From Cordilura impudica (lineage: Eukaryota; Arthropoda; Insecta; Diptera; Scathophagidae): a stretch of 64,000 nt of DNA. The notes under the pieces are model-generated. The model saw only the letters and a list, made by a program, of their open reading frames with translations. It made no database searches and had not been told where the DNA came from. Positions 55,487 through 64,000 of this stretch are shown piece by piece; the stretch's first letter is position 1, and every line of letters begins with the position of its first letter. The DNA lies in NCBI GenBank assembly GCA_963682025.1, contig OY821521.1:166343961-166407960 (forward strand). The letters run 5' to 3'. The position numbers were made by a program, and so were the translations under genes.

Positions 55487-55854
55487 TCCAGCACTCAATA
55501 TTCGAGTGCAAATTCTAGGAAATTTTATTTTTTCATTAAATAAAGACCCTAAAGGTATGCTTCACAATTCAACTCATTTTAAATGAAGAAAACAAACTCA
55601 ACACATTAACACAAGCACATTAACAAATTTAATAAACACACACATAGCATTGTATAATTTTATGTATGTGTTAGTAGCAACTTTAAACGATCATAATTCT
55701 AAAAAAAAAATACCAGACGATGAAAATCTGTAAATCTGGGTAACAGCTAAAAAGAACTACCTTTCAAATGACAAATTTTTTTGTCAAAATCAGGGTAAAA
55801 CTGTGAAACTTACATCGGTCACAAGAAATCGCCTTGCCTTTTAATATTATAGAT
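55487..55854 (-). mobile_element. Non-autonomous Helitron copy 6
   Basis: On the minus strand it begins A|TCTATAATATTAAAAGGC and ends GTGCTGGAATCTGCTAG. The hairpin is slightly altered (CTCGAATATTGAG). The shared interior is present but more diverged than in the copies at 35.1 and 38.7 kb. Confidence 0.8.
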
Positions 55855-55945
55855 ACCGTAAAACATAATAACAAAAACAAAAACAAAAACATAATAACAA
55901 AACAATTATAAAAAAGCGTCTGTCCGTCTGTCTGTGTGTATGTCC

Positions 55946-58372
55946 ATTAGAGTGGTCCTTGAAAAAATTAAAATGCTATTTTGGGTATAGGCGGGGTCCA
56001 GTGTGTTACCTTTCCATATAAAACTAATAAATTTGAAGTTTGGGGGCAATCGGATAAAGAAAAGTCGCGCCGCAAATCGACTGAAAATTTCAAGTGTGTT
56101 TAAAGGGGGAAAATATGACTTACGAAAATTTCGTTCTATAGCTTAATTTTTGCGACATGGTGTTATAAGAGTCGTGATCAAAAAGCTATAAAAATTCAAA
56201 ATCGAATAAAAACTCGCCAAGAAATTGCAAATGCCCCAGACCACTTTTGTGCCAAAAAAAAAATAGGAGATGAAATTTAATGGCATTTTTTTCAAAGAAA
56301 TTATTTAAAACCAACCTTTTGTTTTGTCTCTATACCTGTAAGTACTAAGATATGAAGTATTGTTTTATTACCTCCTTGCTAACCTACTAAGCATTGTGAC
56401 TGAAAATGAAAATTTTTTTGATAAAATTTTTAAAACTCCTTTTTCAAGTTTTGAAAAATTTTCTTAAACAAAATATAAAAAAAATTGATCTAGCTCTTCA
56501 AGGTCCTGTTACATGTACGTTATAGAATAACTGTGTGAATTTTTAGGTAAATCCCTGTGCCAGAAGTTTTTTCACAAGGATTTTATTTTTGCGGATTTCG
56601 AGAAAAATTGGATTTTTGTACAATATTCTGTTAATGTACTATACTTTGTATTAAAAATACTTTGTATTAAAAATTCATCACTTGCCTACTTTTAAATGTT
56701 ATATTTTATCTTAATAGCCTACCGTTTCGGAAAAAAAATAATATGACCCCATTAACCTTTTTGTAATTGGGGTCACATATGACCCCAATTTAATAAAAGA
56801 AAATTTATTAAATAAATTCAAATATTTTGTAAGTGCTGTTGAATTTTTAGATGTGATGCTTAAAATATAATAACCAAATGTGTAGAACTTCCGTTTCTAA
56901 AATTTTGGATTAATCGGAGACGTTAACCCATTATTTGCCAAGGCCAGCTTTGGATTTTAAGATATTTTTAAACAAAAATTACCGAAAACGAGTTTTTCTA
57001 TTAAACTCGATGAAACCACTATGTAGAATTGAAGAAAAACAATTAGGTTAATTTTTATTTATTTAACCCTTCAGTGCTCCTGGGATAAAAATAAAATAAT
57101 TTTAATTTTAAAATAATTTTATAACAAAATTGGTTAAAAGTTGTTTTAATTTTTTTTCGCGAGCAATTAGCAGATAATAGCACCAAAGATATATCAGAAT
57201 GGATTATTTTGATCCCAGGAGCACTGAAGCCTTAAATAAATAAAAAATAACAAAATTGTTTTTCTTCAATTCGAAATACTGGTTTCATCGAGTTTAATAG
57301 AAAAACTCTTTTTCGGTAATTTTTATTTAAAAATGTCTTAAAATCCAAAGCAGGCCTTGGCAAATAATGGGTTAACGTTCTCGGATTTAGCCCAAATTTT
57401 AGAAACGGAAGATCTACACATTTGGTTATTATATCTTAAACGTAGAATCTAAAAATTCAATAGCATTTACAACATATTTGTATTTTTTTAATAAATTGTT
57501 TTTTATTAGCTTGGGGTCATATGTGACCCCAATTCCAAAATTGTTAATGGGATCATTTTCTTTTTTCCGAAACCCTAGGCTATTAAGATAAAATATAACA
57601 TTTAAAAGTAGACAAGTGATGAATTTTTGATACAAAGTATTTAGGAATAGTACATTTACAGAATATTTTACAAAAATCCCATTTTTCTCGAAATCCGAAA
57701 AAATAAAACCCATGCCAAAAAAATTCTGGCACAGGGATTTACCTAAAAATTCACACAGTTAATCTCTAATATGCATTTAACAGGACATTAAAGAGCTAGA
57801 TCAATTTTTTTAAATTTTGTTGAAGAAAATTTTTCAAAACTTGAAAAAGGAGTTTTCAAAATTTTATCAAAAAAATTTCAATTTGCGGTCTCAATGCTTA
57901 ATAGGTTAACAACGTGGTAATAAAACAATACTTCATATCTGAGTACTTACAAGTATAGAAACTAAAACAAAATGTTGGCTTTAATTAATTTCTTAAAGTT
58001 GAAAAAATGCCATCAAATTTCATGACCTAGTTTTTTTTTTTTGACACAAAAGTGGTCTGGGGCATTTGCTATTTCTTGGCGAGTTTTTATTCGATTTTGA
58101 TGTCTTATAGGTTTTTGGAAAGACAATTTAACACTGATCCTGAATTATATAACAATATGTCGGAAACATTTAAATATAGAACGAAATTTTTGTAAAATCT
58201 GAAAGAAAGTCCTATTTTCCCCATATAAACACACTTGAGCCACCTCTAAATGTTTTTTGATTGGCTCAAAAAAACTGTATTTCTCAGTTTTTTTGCTATT
58301 CGCATATTTCTAGGGCGTGCGATCGAGAGTTTGAGTACTTTTTTTCTCCATATAATGTAGGGCCACCCTAAT
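55946..58372. mobile_element. Palindromic (fold-back) element F, complete copy 2 (~2.4 kb)
   Basis: The termini ATTAGAGTGGTCCTT and GGGCCACCCTAAT are inverted. The halves are reverse complements around a centre near 57,140. Anchors are CAAATGCCCCAGACCACTTT (56,22x) against AAAGTGGTCTGGGGCATTTG (58,05x), and AACCCATTATTTGCCAAGGC (56,92x) against GCCTTGGCAAATAATGGGTT (57,35x). It is non-coding. The flanks (GTCCGTCTGTCTGTGTG and ATCCATCGCTCGAATCGTG) look like the two halves of another repeat split by this insertion. Confidence 0.85.
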
Positions 58373-58852
58373 CCATCGCTCGAATCGTGAGTTATGGCCT
58401 TGAGTTCATACAAAAATCCCCTAGGAAAATAAACTTTTAATTTTTTAATTTTTCTTTTCCTGTAAACCCTACGCCAACTATTTTTTCATTTAAAAAACAA
58501 CAAAAAAGTTAGCCAAACCGTTCCAGTCATTAGTAGTCAACTTATACCGATATCAAGTTTCAGGGAAACTTATAAACACACATACATTTTTTTATCGAAC
58601 AAAGTATAAAGTGGGCGTAAAAGAGGGCGTCTCCAATGCAAACCTATTTCACGAAATTTTTCGGACTTTTTTTAATAGAGCGAAAAAGGATAAGTAGAAA
58701 CTTTAGATATGTCGGAAAAAGTGGGCGTAGGAGTGGGCGTGGATAATTTTTCTTCCCTAAAGACCTTACTCAGGCTATTAAAGACTTTTTCTTGATAAAT
58801 TGGTCCAGCCGTTCTCATGTGGTGCGCTCAGCAACAGATAGCATTTCCTTTT
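58373..58852. other. Right flank of the palindrome, repeat-like
   Basis: It contains GTGGGCGTAAAAGAGGGCGT and GTGGGCGTAGGAGTGGGCGT. This is probably the remaining part of the element into which the palindrome inserted (left part at about 55,905-55,945). No gene. Confidence 0.5.
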
Positions 58853-59638
58853 TATACCCTATACCACTATGAGGTTTGGGTATAATGACTTTGTGCTGCT
58901 GTTTGTAACAACCAAAAATATTTGAACTAGACCCATCTTTAATTATACCGATCGAATCAGAATCACTTTCTGAGTTGATTTAACAATGTCCGTCGGTCCG
59001 TCCGTCCGTCCGTCTGTGTGTCCATGTAAAGCTTGTAATCAAACTGCAGGTCGCAAATATGAATATATTTTGATGAAATTTGGTATATAAGCTTTTATCG
59101 GCCATGGGATGAACGCTGTTGAAATTGGTGAGAATCGGTCCATGTTCAGACCTAGCCCCCTTACAAATTACCCATATGAAATCGACATAAATTGCCATAA
59201 GGTCCAAATTGTCATATAGATCTTACTCAAATTGGGTTTGTATGCGTTCATTACTTCCACTAATGAGTAGTCCAAAAATGATCCCTTTGACCCCATATAG
59301 AGCTGCTTCCCGATCTTCAGTTAAATCTATTAAAAAACAAAAATATTGCACTGATTCTTCTCAAATTTTGTTTGTACATATTTTTGCAAAATACAAGAGA
59401 CTTTACCAAACATGATCAGGATCGGTCCATTTTTGGACCTAGCCCCTCTATAGATATAGCATCCGATATGAACTTTTTTATGTCTGCAGCCAAAAAAATT
59501 AATAAAAATCCCACTCAAATTTGGGTTTTGCATATTTTCTATGTCCAGTTAGTTGGGCTTAAGAGATAGGGTTTCTAAACGCATGGTATAGGGTATCGTA
59601 TAGTCGGTCTAGACCGACTATAATTTTCTTACTTGTTT
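58853..59638 (-). mobile_element. Family P element, full-length minus copy
   Basis: On the minus strand it starts ACAAGTAAGAAAATTATAG with a perfect 22-bp palindrome (ATAGTCGGTCT plus its reverse complement), then ACGATACCCTATACCATGCG. It has the GGACGGACGGACGGAC tract and ends CCTCATAGTGGTATAGGG followed by TATAAAAA. At 786 bp it is the reference copy for the family. Reading frames in it have no known motif. Confidence 0.8.
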
Positions 59639-61236
59639 ATTTATATAGAAGATTTGAAATATTTGAGCATTTTCAGAAAAAGAAACTAAATCACGAACTG
59701 GAAAAGTTTAAACGCAGTTTTACTTCAATTTGTCTCCAGTTTCAGACATCTGTAATCTGTTTTGTATGTTACATTTTTTTTTCTTTGGCGATGTCATCAG
59801 TAACAGTAACGTATACCTAAATGTATTGAAATTTAGTTAACATACGATAATTCGCACATTTTTTATCATTTCGAAAATTACGAACATAAATAAATAAAAT
59901 AATATAAAATCTTAAAATATTTTACACGTGTAAATATTTGACGATCTGAATGGCACATGGGGCTATATATAACCTAATATATAATTCATTTATGAAATTA
60001 AATTAAAACTAGAAATATGCAAACAATTTTTCATGAAGCATTTCTTCCCTTTAACATTAGCACGTTTCATTAGCATTAAAGTTGTTGCCCCTCAAAGACA
60101 CCTTCCTGTACAATTTCCTTTGAATTTTAAGCCAGTAAGGCTAAAAGCTGTTGTTTAGTCAATCTTGATGATTTAATCTACATGTTTAATTACAAGAACT
60201 TCCAAATAAATACTCATAGAATTACTCGTACATACAAGCCCAAGAGATGTGTATTTTAATACACACAATATACAGACGAACATTTCGTTTAGGTGACATA
60301 ATGAAAAATCGTTAAATGCGTATCCAGAGGAATATTACATACATACATACATATATACATACATATGGTATATAAGTAGACAAAAACGCAGAGTGTTGGG
60401 ATAAACGTATGTCCATCATGAATTTACATACGTAATTTATGTGCAGCTTTTAATTTGCGAGATTAAAATCAATGTTACCAACTTAAATGATAAATCTTTA
60501 ATAAGGTGAAACTGTTCGTTTTTTTTTCTATGAATAAACCATTTTTATAGATAAGATAAGGAATGCTATACGCACTGTGACCAATTTGAGTTTTAATTAT
60601 CTAAAAATTAATTTCTCTTGAGGTTATACGTTATTTTTTTTGCAATAAGCAGTATCCATTTTAAACTTGATAATAATATTTAGTTGATGGACGTTATTTT
60701 TTAATAGTTTATCATGCCAGTTGTACAGTATTAACCTTTGTTTGCTCATTTGAGTGTGAGCTGAGTTTTTTTTTTTAATAACACCAGGCAATTACCAAAT
60801 TATGGAGTATTCCACGGTCACGTATAGACAAAAACAACTAGTTGTATGTGCTTATAATTCATCTAGTTCTTTATTCATTCATCAGATAACTAGTCAATTT
60901 CTATTACAAAATAGACTACATACATTAGTCATACTGAAGAAAAAGTGTAGACAAATCCCGTCACGTATGGGACGGTTCCAGTCAACCAACATTCGAATTC
61001 GTTGCATTCAAATTTCAGCGCGAAAAAGTGTCTTAAGAAAAATGTTAACTAAGAGTCAAGTTTGGTGCTGTAAAGAAAAGATTTTTATTAAAGCATATAT
61101 ATTTTTTTTTTTTGTAGTCTTTATTCACAATCTATCCATTCAACGATAATAAGCAAATCTGATAAAATACAAATTAACATTAATTGATGCCCTCCAGTGA
61201 GAACATCAATATATATTAAACCATTTACGGCCGCCG
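59639..61236. other. Mostly unique stretch with a CATA microsatellite
   Basis: A CATACATACATACATATATA-type microsatellite lies at about 60,340-60,366. A 115-codon plus-strand frame (60,802-61,149; MEYSTVTYRQKQLVVCAY start) weakly recalls the N-terminus of mariner/DUF4817-type proteins but lacks a convincing domain. I do not call it a gene. Otherwise I see nothing here. Confidence 0.5.
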
Positions 61237-61280
61237 CACTGTGGCTCAAATTTTGATTTCATTGGCCAAAAGTCAAATTT
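61237..61280 (+). repeat. Left terminus of the Transib-like element
   Basis: CACTGTG at 61,237-61,243 directly follows the GC-rich 5-mer CGCCG. Transib ends begin CAC-(A/T)-(A/G)-TG-like and make GC-rich 5-bp target duplications. CACTGTG differs from the RAG signal heptamer CACAGTG at one position. After a 22-23 bp spacer, CCAAAAGTC (61,266-61,274) loosely resembles the RAG nonamer. The right end lies outside the window, so the inverted repeat cannot be verified here; a second left-type end at 15,531 supports it. Confidence 0.6.
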
Positions 61281-62177
61281 TTTTTTGTCATCGATTTTTA
61301 AAATTTTTACTCCTTTTTGTAGCTTATATATCCAGATTAAGGTAGCCAAAAAATTAGGTTAAACTATTGATAATTGTGGGCGTGGCATGCTGTCAAACTC
61401 AACTGTTTTTTTTAATTCAGCAAAAGGTGTTTTTTTTTTGTTTTTTATCAAAAATAAATGGTTACTACTCGCAAGCTATCATCGATATTGGCCTGCGGTC
61501 TTTTTTATAATGTTAGTAGGATTATAGTCTTTAGTTTTTGTAAGTAGTCACAGTTCTAACGTTTGATATTAGGGGCGTTATGAAATATTTATGAAACCAC
61601 TATATTTTTCTCAAATTTAAACTTTAGTGGAATAGAACTTCTAAAGGAAGTAAGGGAACAAGAAACGTATACCACCCGGAGAAAGGCGAATGTATCCTGT
61701 TTAACCCTATATATACTTTTGCACCCCCCACGAGCCCCCGGTAGAACACTTTTTTCATTTTAATGAAATTACTCTAAAAAAATTACTCTAAAAAAAATTT
61801 TGTTTTTTTACTTTAGACTACGTAAAAGTAAAATAATTAAATAAAATACCTGCGAAAGGGTTTATTGGCTTTGTTTTGATCAGCAAAAAAATAAGTCATA
61901 AAATGATCACAATAGGTTCTACAGTAAACAAATGATCTCTTTCTTAATTTACCTGTTGTCAAATTTAAGGGTCAACCAAAGTCATAAACAATTTTATAAG
62001 TTTGTCAATAATCGCGGCACTAAACCACTAAAGATAAAAAACCACCCCATATTGGCGAGAAACTAATTAGTTTTACCTGATATTGAAGTCTGGATAACAA
62101 GTGCAGTTTTGTTCAATTTAAGTACTACCTGCTATGAAATTAAAGATCAATGTGTGAATAACATGTACCTAAAAATG

Positions 62178-62184
62178 TATAAAA
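62178..62184 (+). promoter_or_regulatory. Candidate TATA box of the Transib-like gene
   Basis: TATAAAA about 130 bp upstream of the ATG at 62,310, in a leader that shows no other open frame. Position and match are suitable, but such motifs are frequent in AT-rich DNA. Confidence 0.3.
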
Positions 62185-62309
62185 TGACGGATTCTATAAG
62201 GGATTACTCAATAATAAGTTAATACTTCAAGTGTACGGACGTATATTCGCAAGTGATAAAAAGTGATAAAAAAGTGATAACAGACGCAAATAAAAATATT
62301 GAGAAAAAT

Positions 62310-64000
62310 ATGGAGAACTTTAGTTATAAAGAACTGGCCGAAGAGTATTTTCGAAACAAAAACCAGGAAGATGTTCTTAGTTACGTTAAAATAAAATTAA
62401 ACTTAAATTCGTCTAGTACCGAAATACAAGAGCAATTATCTAATTTCGTCAAAGTACTAAAAAAACGATTGAAAGAAGTTAACTACTGTAAACAAAAGTT
62501 TTATAATAAAAGTGCAAACTGGTTAGAAGGCCAACTTAATGTTGGTGGAGAAACAGCAAAGCTAGATAAGGCTGGAAGACCACGCAAATCATTGGACAAC
62601 TGCAGCGATAGATCTAAGAGGCGGAAACTTAAAAATTTTAACGAGGAAATTGGTTCTACAAATATAAAAGAATCTTTTTTACATCAATTACGAGCACAAA
62701 ACCAATTAACAAAAGTGGATATCATTGAAAAAACTTGTAATGCTAGTCCAGTGAGAGCAAAGCGAATTCTTAAAAGTATACCAACTCCGAGCGATGCAAA
62801 ACAGTTCACAAATGAGGAGGCATTAGCATTATTTCTGGATTTGAAATTAACAAAACACCAATATATTCAGCTCAGATTGCGTGCGATTGAAAAAGGCTCA
62901 AATATGTATCCAGCATATCATCACATAACAGCTGCTAAAATAGACTGTTTGCCATCAAAGGACACTATTACAATCACACCAATTTCGGCAGAAGTACAAC
63001 TACAATCTTTACTTGATCACACAGCCAAACGCTTGCTACAATCAATAACAGGAACTGAGTTAAAGAAATATGGAAACACAAAGTTAATTCTATTTTGTAA
63101 ATGGGGATGTGATGGTTCTTCGGGACAAAAACAATACAAACAAGTTGTATGTGAAAATATTTCGGACTCAGATATGTTCATGGTATCATTTGTACCATTG
63201 CGATTGAAAAAGATTTTGGAAGATTCGGAGCCTTCGAGTAGTACAACGCAAACAATGGATATTTGGAAAAATGAGACACCATCTTCTACGAAATACTGCA
63301 GGCCAATCAAATTTGAATTCAAAAAAGAAAGTCATGATGCCATTAACAAAGAAGTTAGTGATATCAAGGCCCAAATAGCAACACTACAGCCATTACAATT
63401 ACAGTTAGATGGGCAGCAAATTGAAGTAAGCTACCAATTAGTGCTGACAATGATAGATGGAAAAGTAGGTCAGGCTTTGACTAACACGAAGGCTGCATCC
63501 AGCTGCATTATATGCCAAGCAACATCAAGCCAATTAAACCAAGTCCCGACAAAATCATTCGATAATACCGATGCCTTCGAATTTGGATTATCACCACTAC
63601 ATGCAAGAATACGACTTATGGAACACATACTAAAAATCAGTTATGATTTGGATTTCGGGCCTTCAGGATCAATAAGAAACAACGAAACCAACAAAGAGTT
63701 AAGAAGTTCAAAAAAGAAACATGTTCAAGATGAATATCGCAAATTTGGATTGATTATAGATCAGCCAAAACAAGGGTCAGGCAATACAAATGATGGCAAT
63801 ACCGCAAGAAGATTCTTTTCAGATCCAGAAACAGCATCTGAAATAACAGGAGTGGATTTAAACCTTATTTTCAGATTTAAAATAATCCTAGAAGTACTTG
63901 CGTGCAATGAAGAAATTGACTCTAGAAAATTTGGAGATTATGCTAAGGAAACTGCAAAAATATATACAACCAACTACCCATGGAGAAATATGTCTGCAAC
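62310..64000 (+). CDS. Transib/RAG1-superfamily transposase, partial at window end
   Basis: ATG at 62,310 and no stop to the window edge: 563 complete codons. This is a cut-and-paste transposase of the superfamily from which the RAG1 recombinase core derives. Residues 1-75 look like a helical N-terminal region, and a basic patch (GRPRKS, SKRRKLK) lies at about 94-113, possibly a nuclear signal. The core has KWGCDGSSGQKQYKQ with the first catalytic Asp at D268 and LVLTMIDGKVGQAL with D383. C399-x2-C402 (SSCIICQAT) corresponds to the RAG1 zinc-binding CxxC after the second Asp. Then come LSPLHARIRLMEHIL (H431), NTARRFF (498-503) and NYPWRNMSAT at the edge. The third acid (Glu) should lie just beyond 64,000. 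Spacing D268-D383 (115) is close to RAG1 (108). The frame is fully intact, unlike most other transposon genes here. No RAG2-like gene is seen. Confidence 0.9.
   Translation, partial: MENFSYKELAEEYFRNKNQEDVLSYVKIKLNLNSSSTEIQEQLSNFVKVLKKRLKEVNYCKQKFYNKSANWLEGQLNVGGETAKLDKAGRPRKSLDNCSDRSKRRKLKNFNEEIGSTNIKESFLHQLRAQNQLTKVDIIEKTCNASPVRAKRILKSIPTPSDAKQFTNEEALALFLDLKLTKHQYIQLRLRAIEKGSNMYPAYHHITAAKIDCLPSKDTITITPISAEVQLQSLLDHTAKRLLQSITGTELKKYGNTKLILFCKWGCDGSSGQKQYKQVVCENISDSDMFMVSFVPLRLKKILEDSEPSSSTTQTMDIWKNETPSSTKYCRPIKFEFKKESHDAINKEVSDIKAQIATLQPLQLQLDGQQIEVSYQLVLTMIDGKVGQALTNTKAASSCIICQATSSQLNQVPTKSFDNTDAFEFGLSPLHARIRLMEHILKISYDLDFGPSGSIRNNETNKELRSSKKKHVQDEYRKFGLIIDQPKQGSGNTNDGNTARRFFSDPETASEITGVDLNLIFRFKIILEVLACNEEIDSRKFGDYAKETAKIYTTNYPWRNMSA

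Noticed and set aside
58980..59569. Several 60-75 codon frames (MADKSLYTKFHQN, NTRDFTKHDQDRSIFGP) shared between copies
   Set aside because: They recur because family P DNA is repeated; frames exist on both strands, with no domain and frequent disruption.
60802..61149. 115-codon frame beginning MEYSTV, possible mariner/DUF4817-like N-terminus
   Set aside because: Resemblance limited to the first residues; no helix-turn-helix pattern or DDE residues follow.
63017..63374. Minus-strand frames of 101 and 62 codons
   Set aside because: Antisense shadows of the Transib/RAG1-like gene.

Overview
This window looks like heterochromatin-like, repeat-saturated DNA from an insect, most likely a dipteran and probably a calyptrate fly. 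The evidence is the very AT-rich background, the mix of element types (hAT with 55-bp-class introns, I/R1-type and CR1-type non-LTR retrotransposons, a tRNA-headed SINE, Helitron- and DINE/Lep1-like elements, fold-back elements) and the lack of any recognisable single-copy host gene. The species cannot be fixed from the sequence alone. There is no bacterial operon, CRISPR array, rRNA gene or genuine tRNA.

Layout. 1-3170 is a degenerate 18-bp minisatellite (core AAAAGGTACTTTTTTAAG). Then come a dispersed repeat (5.1-5.6 kb), two small MITEs, a minus-strand I-type retrotransposon pseudogene (6.6-9.85 kb), and a Helentron-like array of about 140-bp repeats. A Helitron copy (10.6-10.97 kb) and a decayed hAT element (11.7-14.2 kb) are inserted in that array. 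15.5-19.4 kb holds a Transib-type terminus and a large fold-back element carrying two further MITEs. 20.3-21.06 kb is a 115-bp tandem repeat. 22.0-28.6 kb is Helentron-like DNA interrupted by a 2.2-kb near-perfect palindrome, followed by half of a second copy. 28.7-33.7 kb holds remains of two more non-LTR retrotransposons, an inserted 1.7-kb non-autonomous element and a SINE.

From 34.8 to 53.8 kb the 18-bp minisatellite returns, always in the opposite orientation to the left block. It is cut into about ten pieces by Helitrons, palindrome-ended elements and one 3.4-kb DNA transposon (43.12-46.57 kb). That transposon has 0.6-kb terminal inverted repeats and an uninterrupted 563-codon transposase-like gene with a ZAD-like zinc-binding N-terminus. 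55.5-59.6 kb carries another Helitron, a second complete 2.4-kb palindrome and a palindrome-ended element.

The last 2.8 kb (61.24-64.0 kb) is the left end and open reading frame of a Transib/RAG1-superfamily transposon. Its terminus begins CACTGTG directly after a GC-rich 5-mer, and the reading frame is open for 563 codons and leaves the window. It has the RAG1/Transib D...D..CxxC core.

The genes here do not form a pathway; all are transposable-element genes. The two with intact reading frames, the 43-46.5 kb element and the 61.2-64 kb Transib-like element, stand out against neighbours that are all broken. They are the best candidates for recently active or under-described systems.
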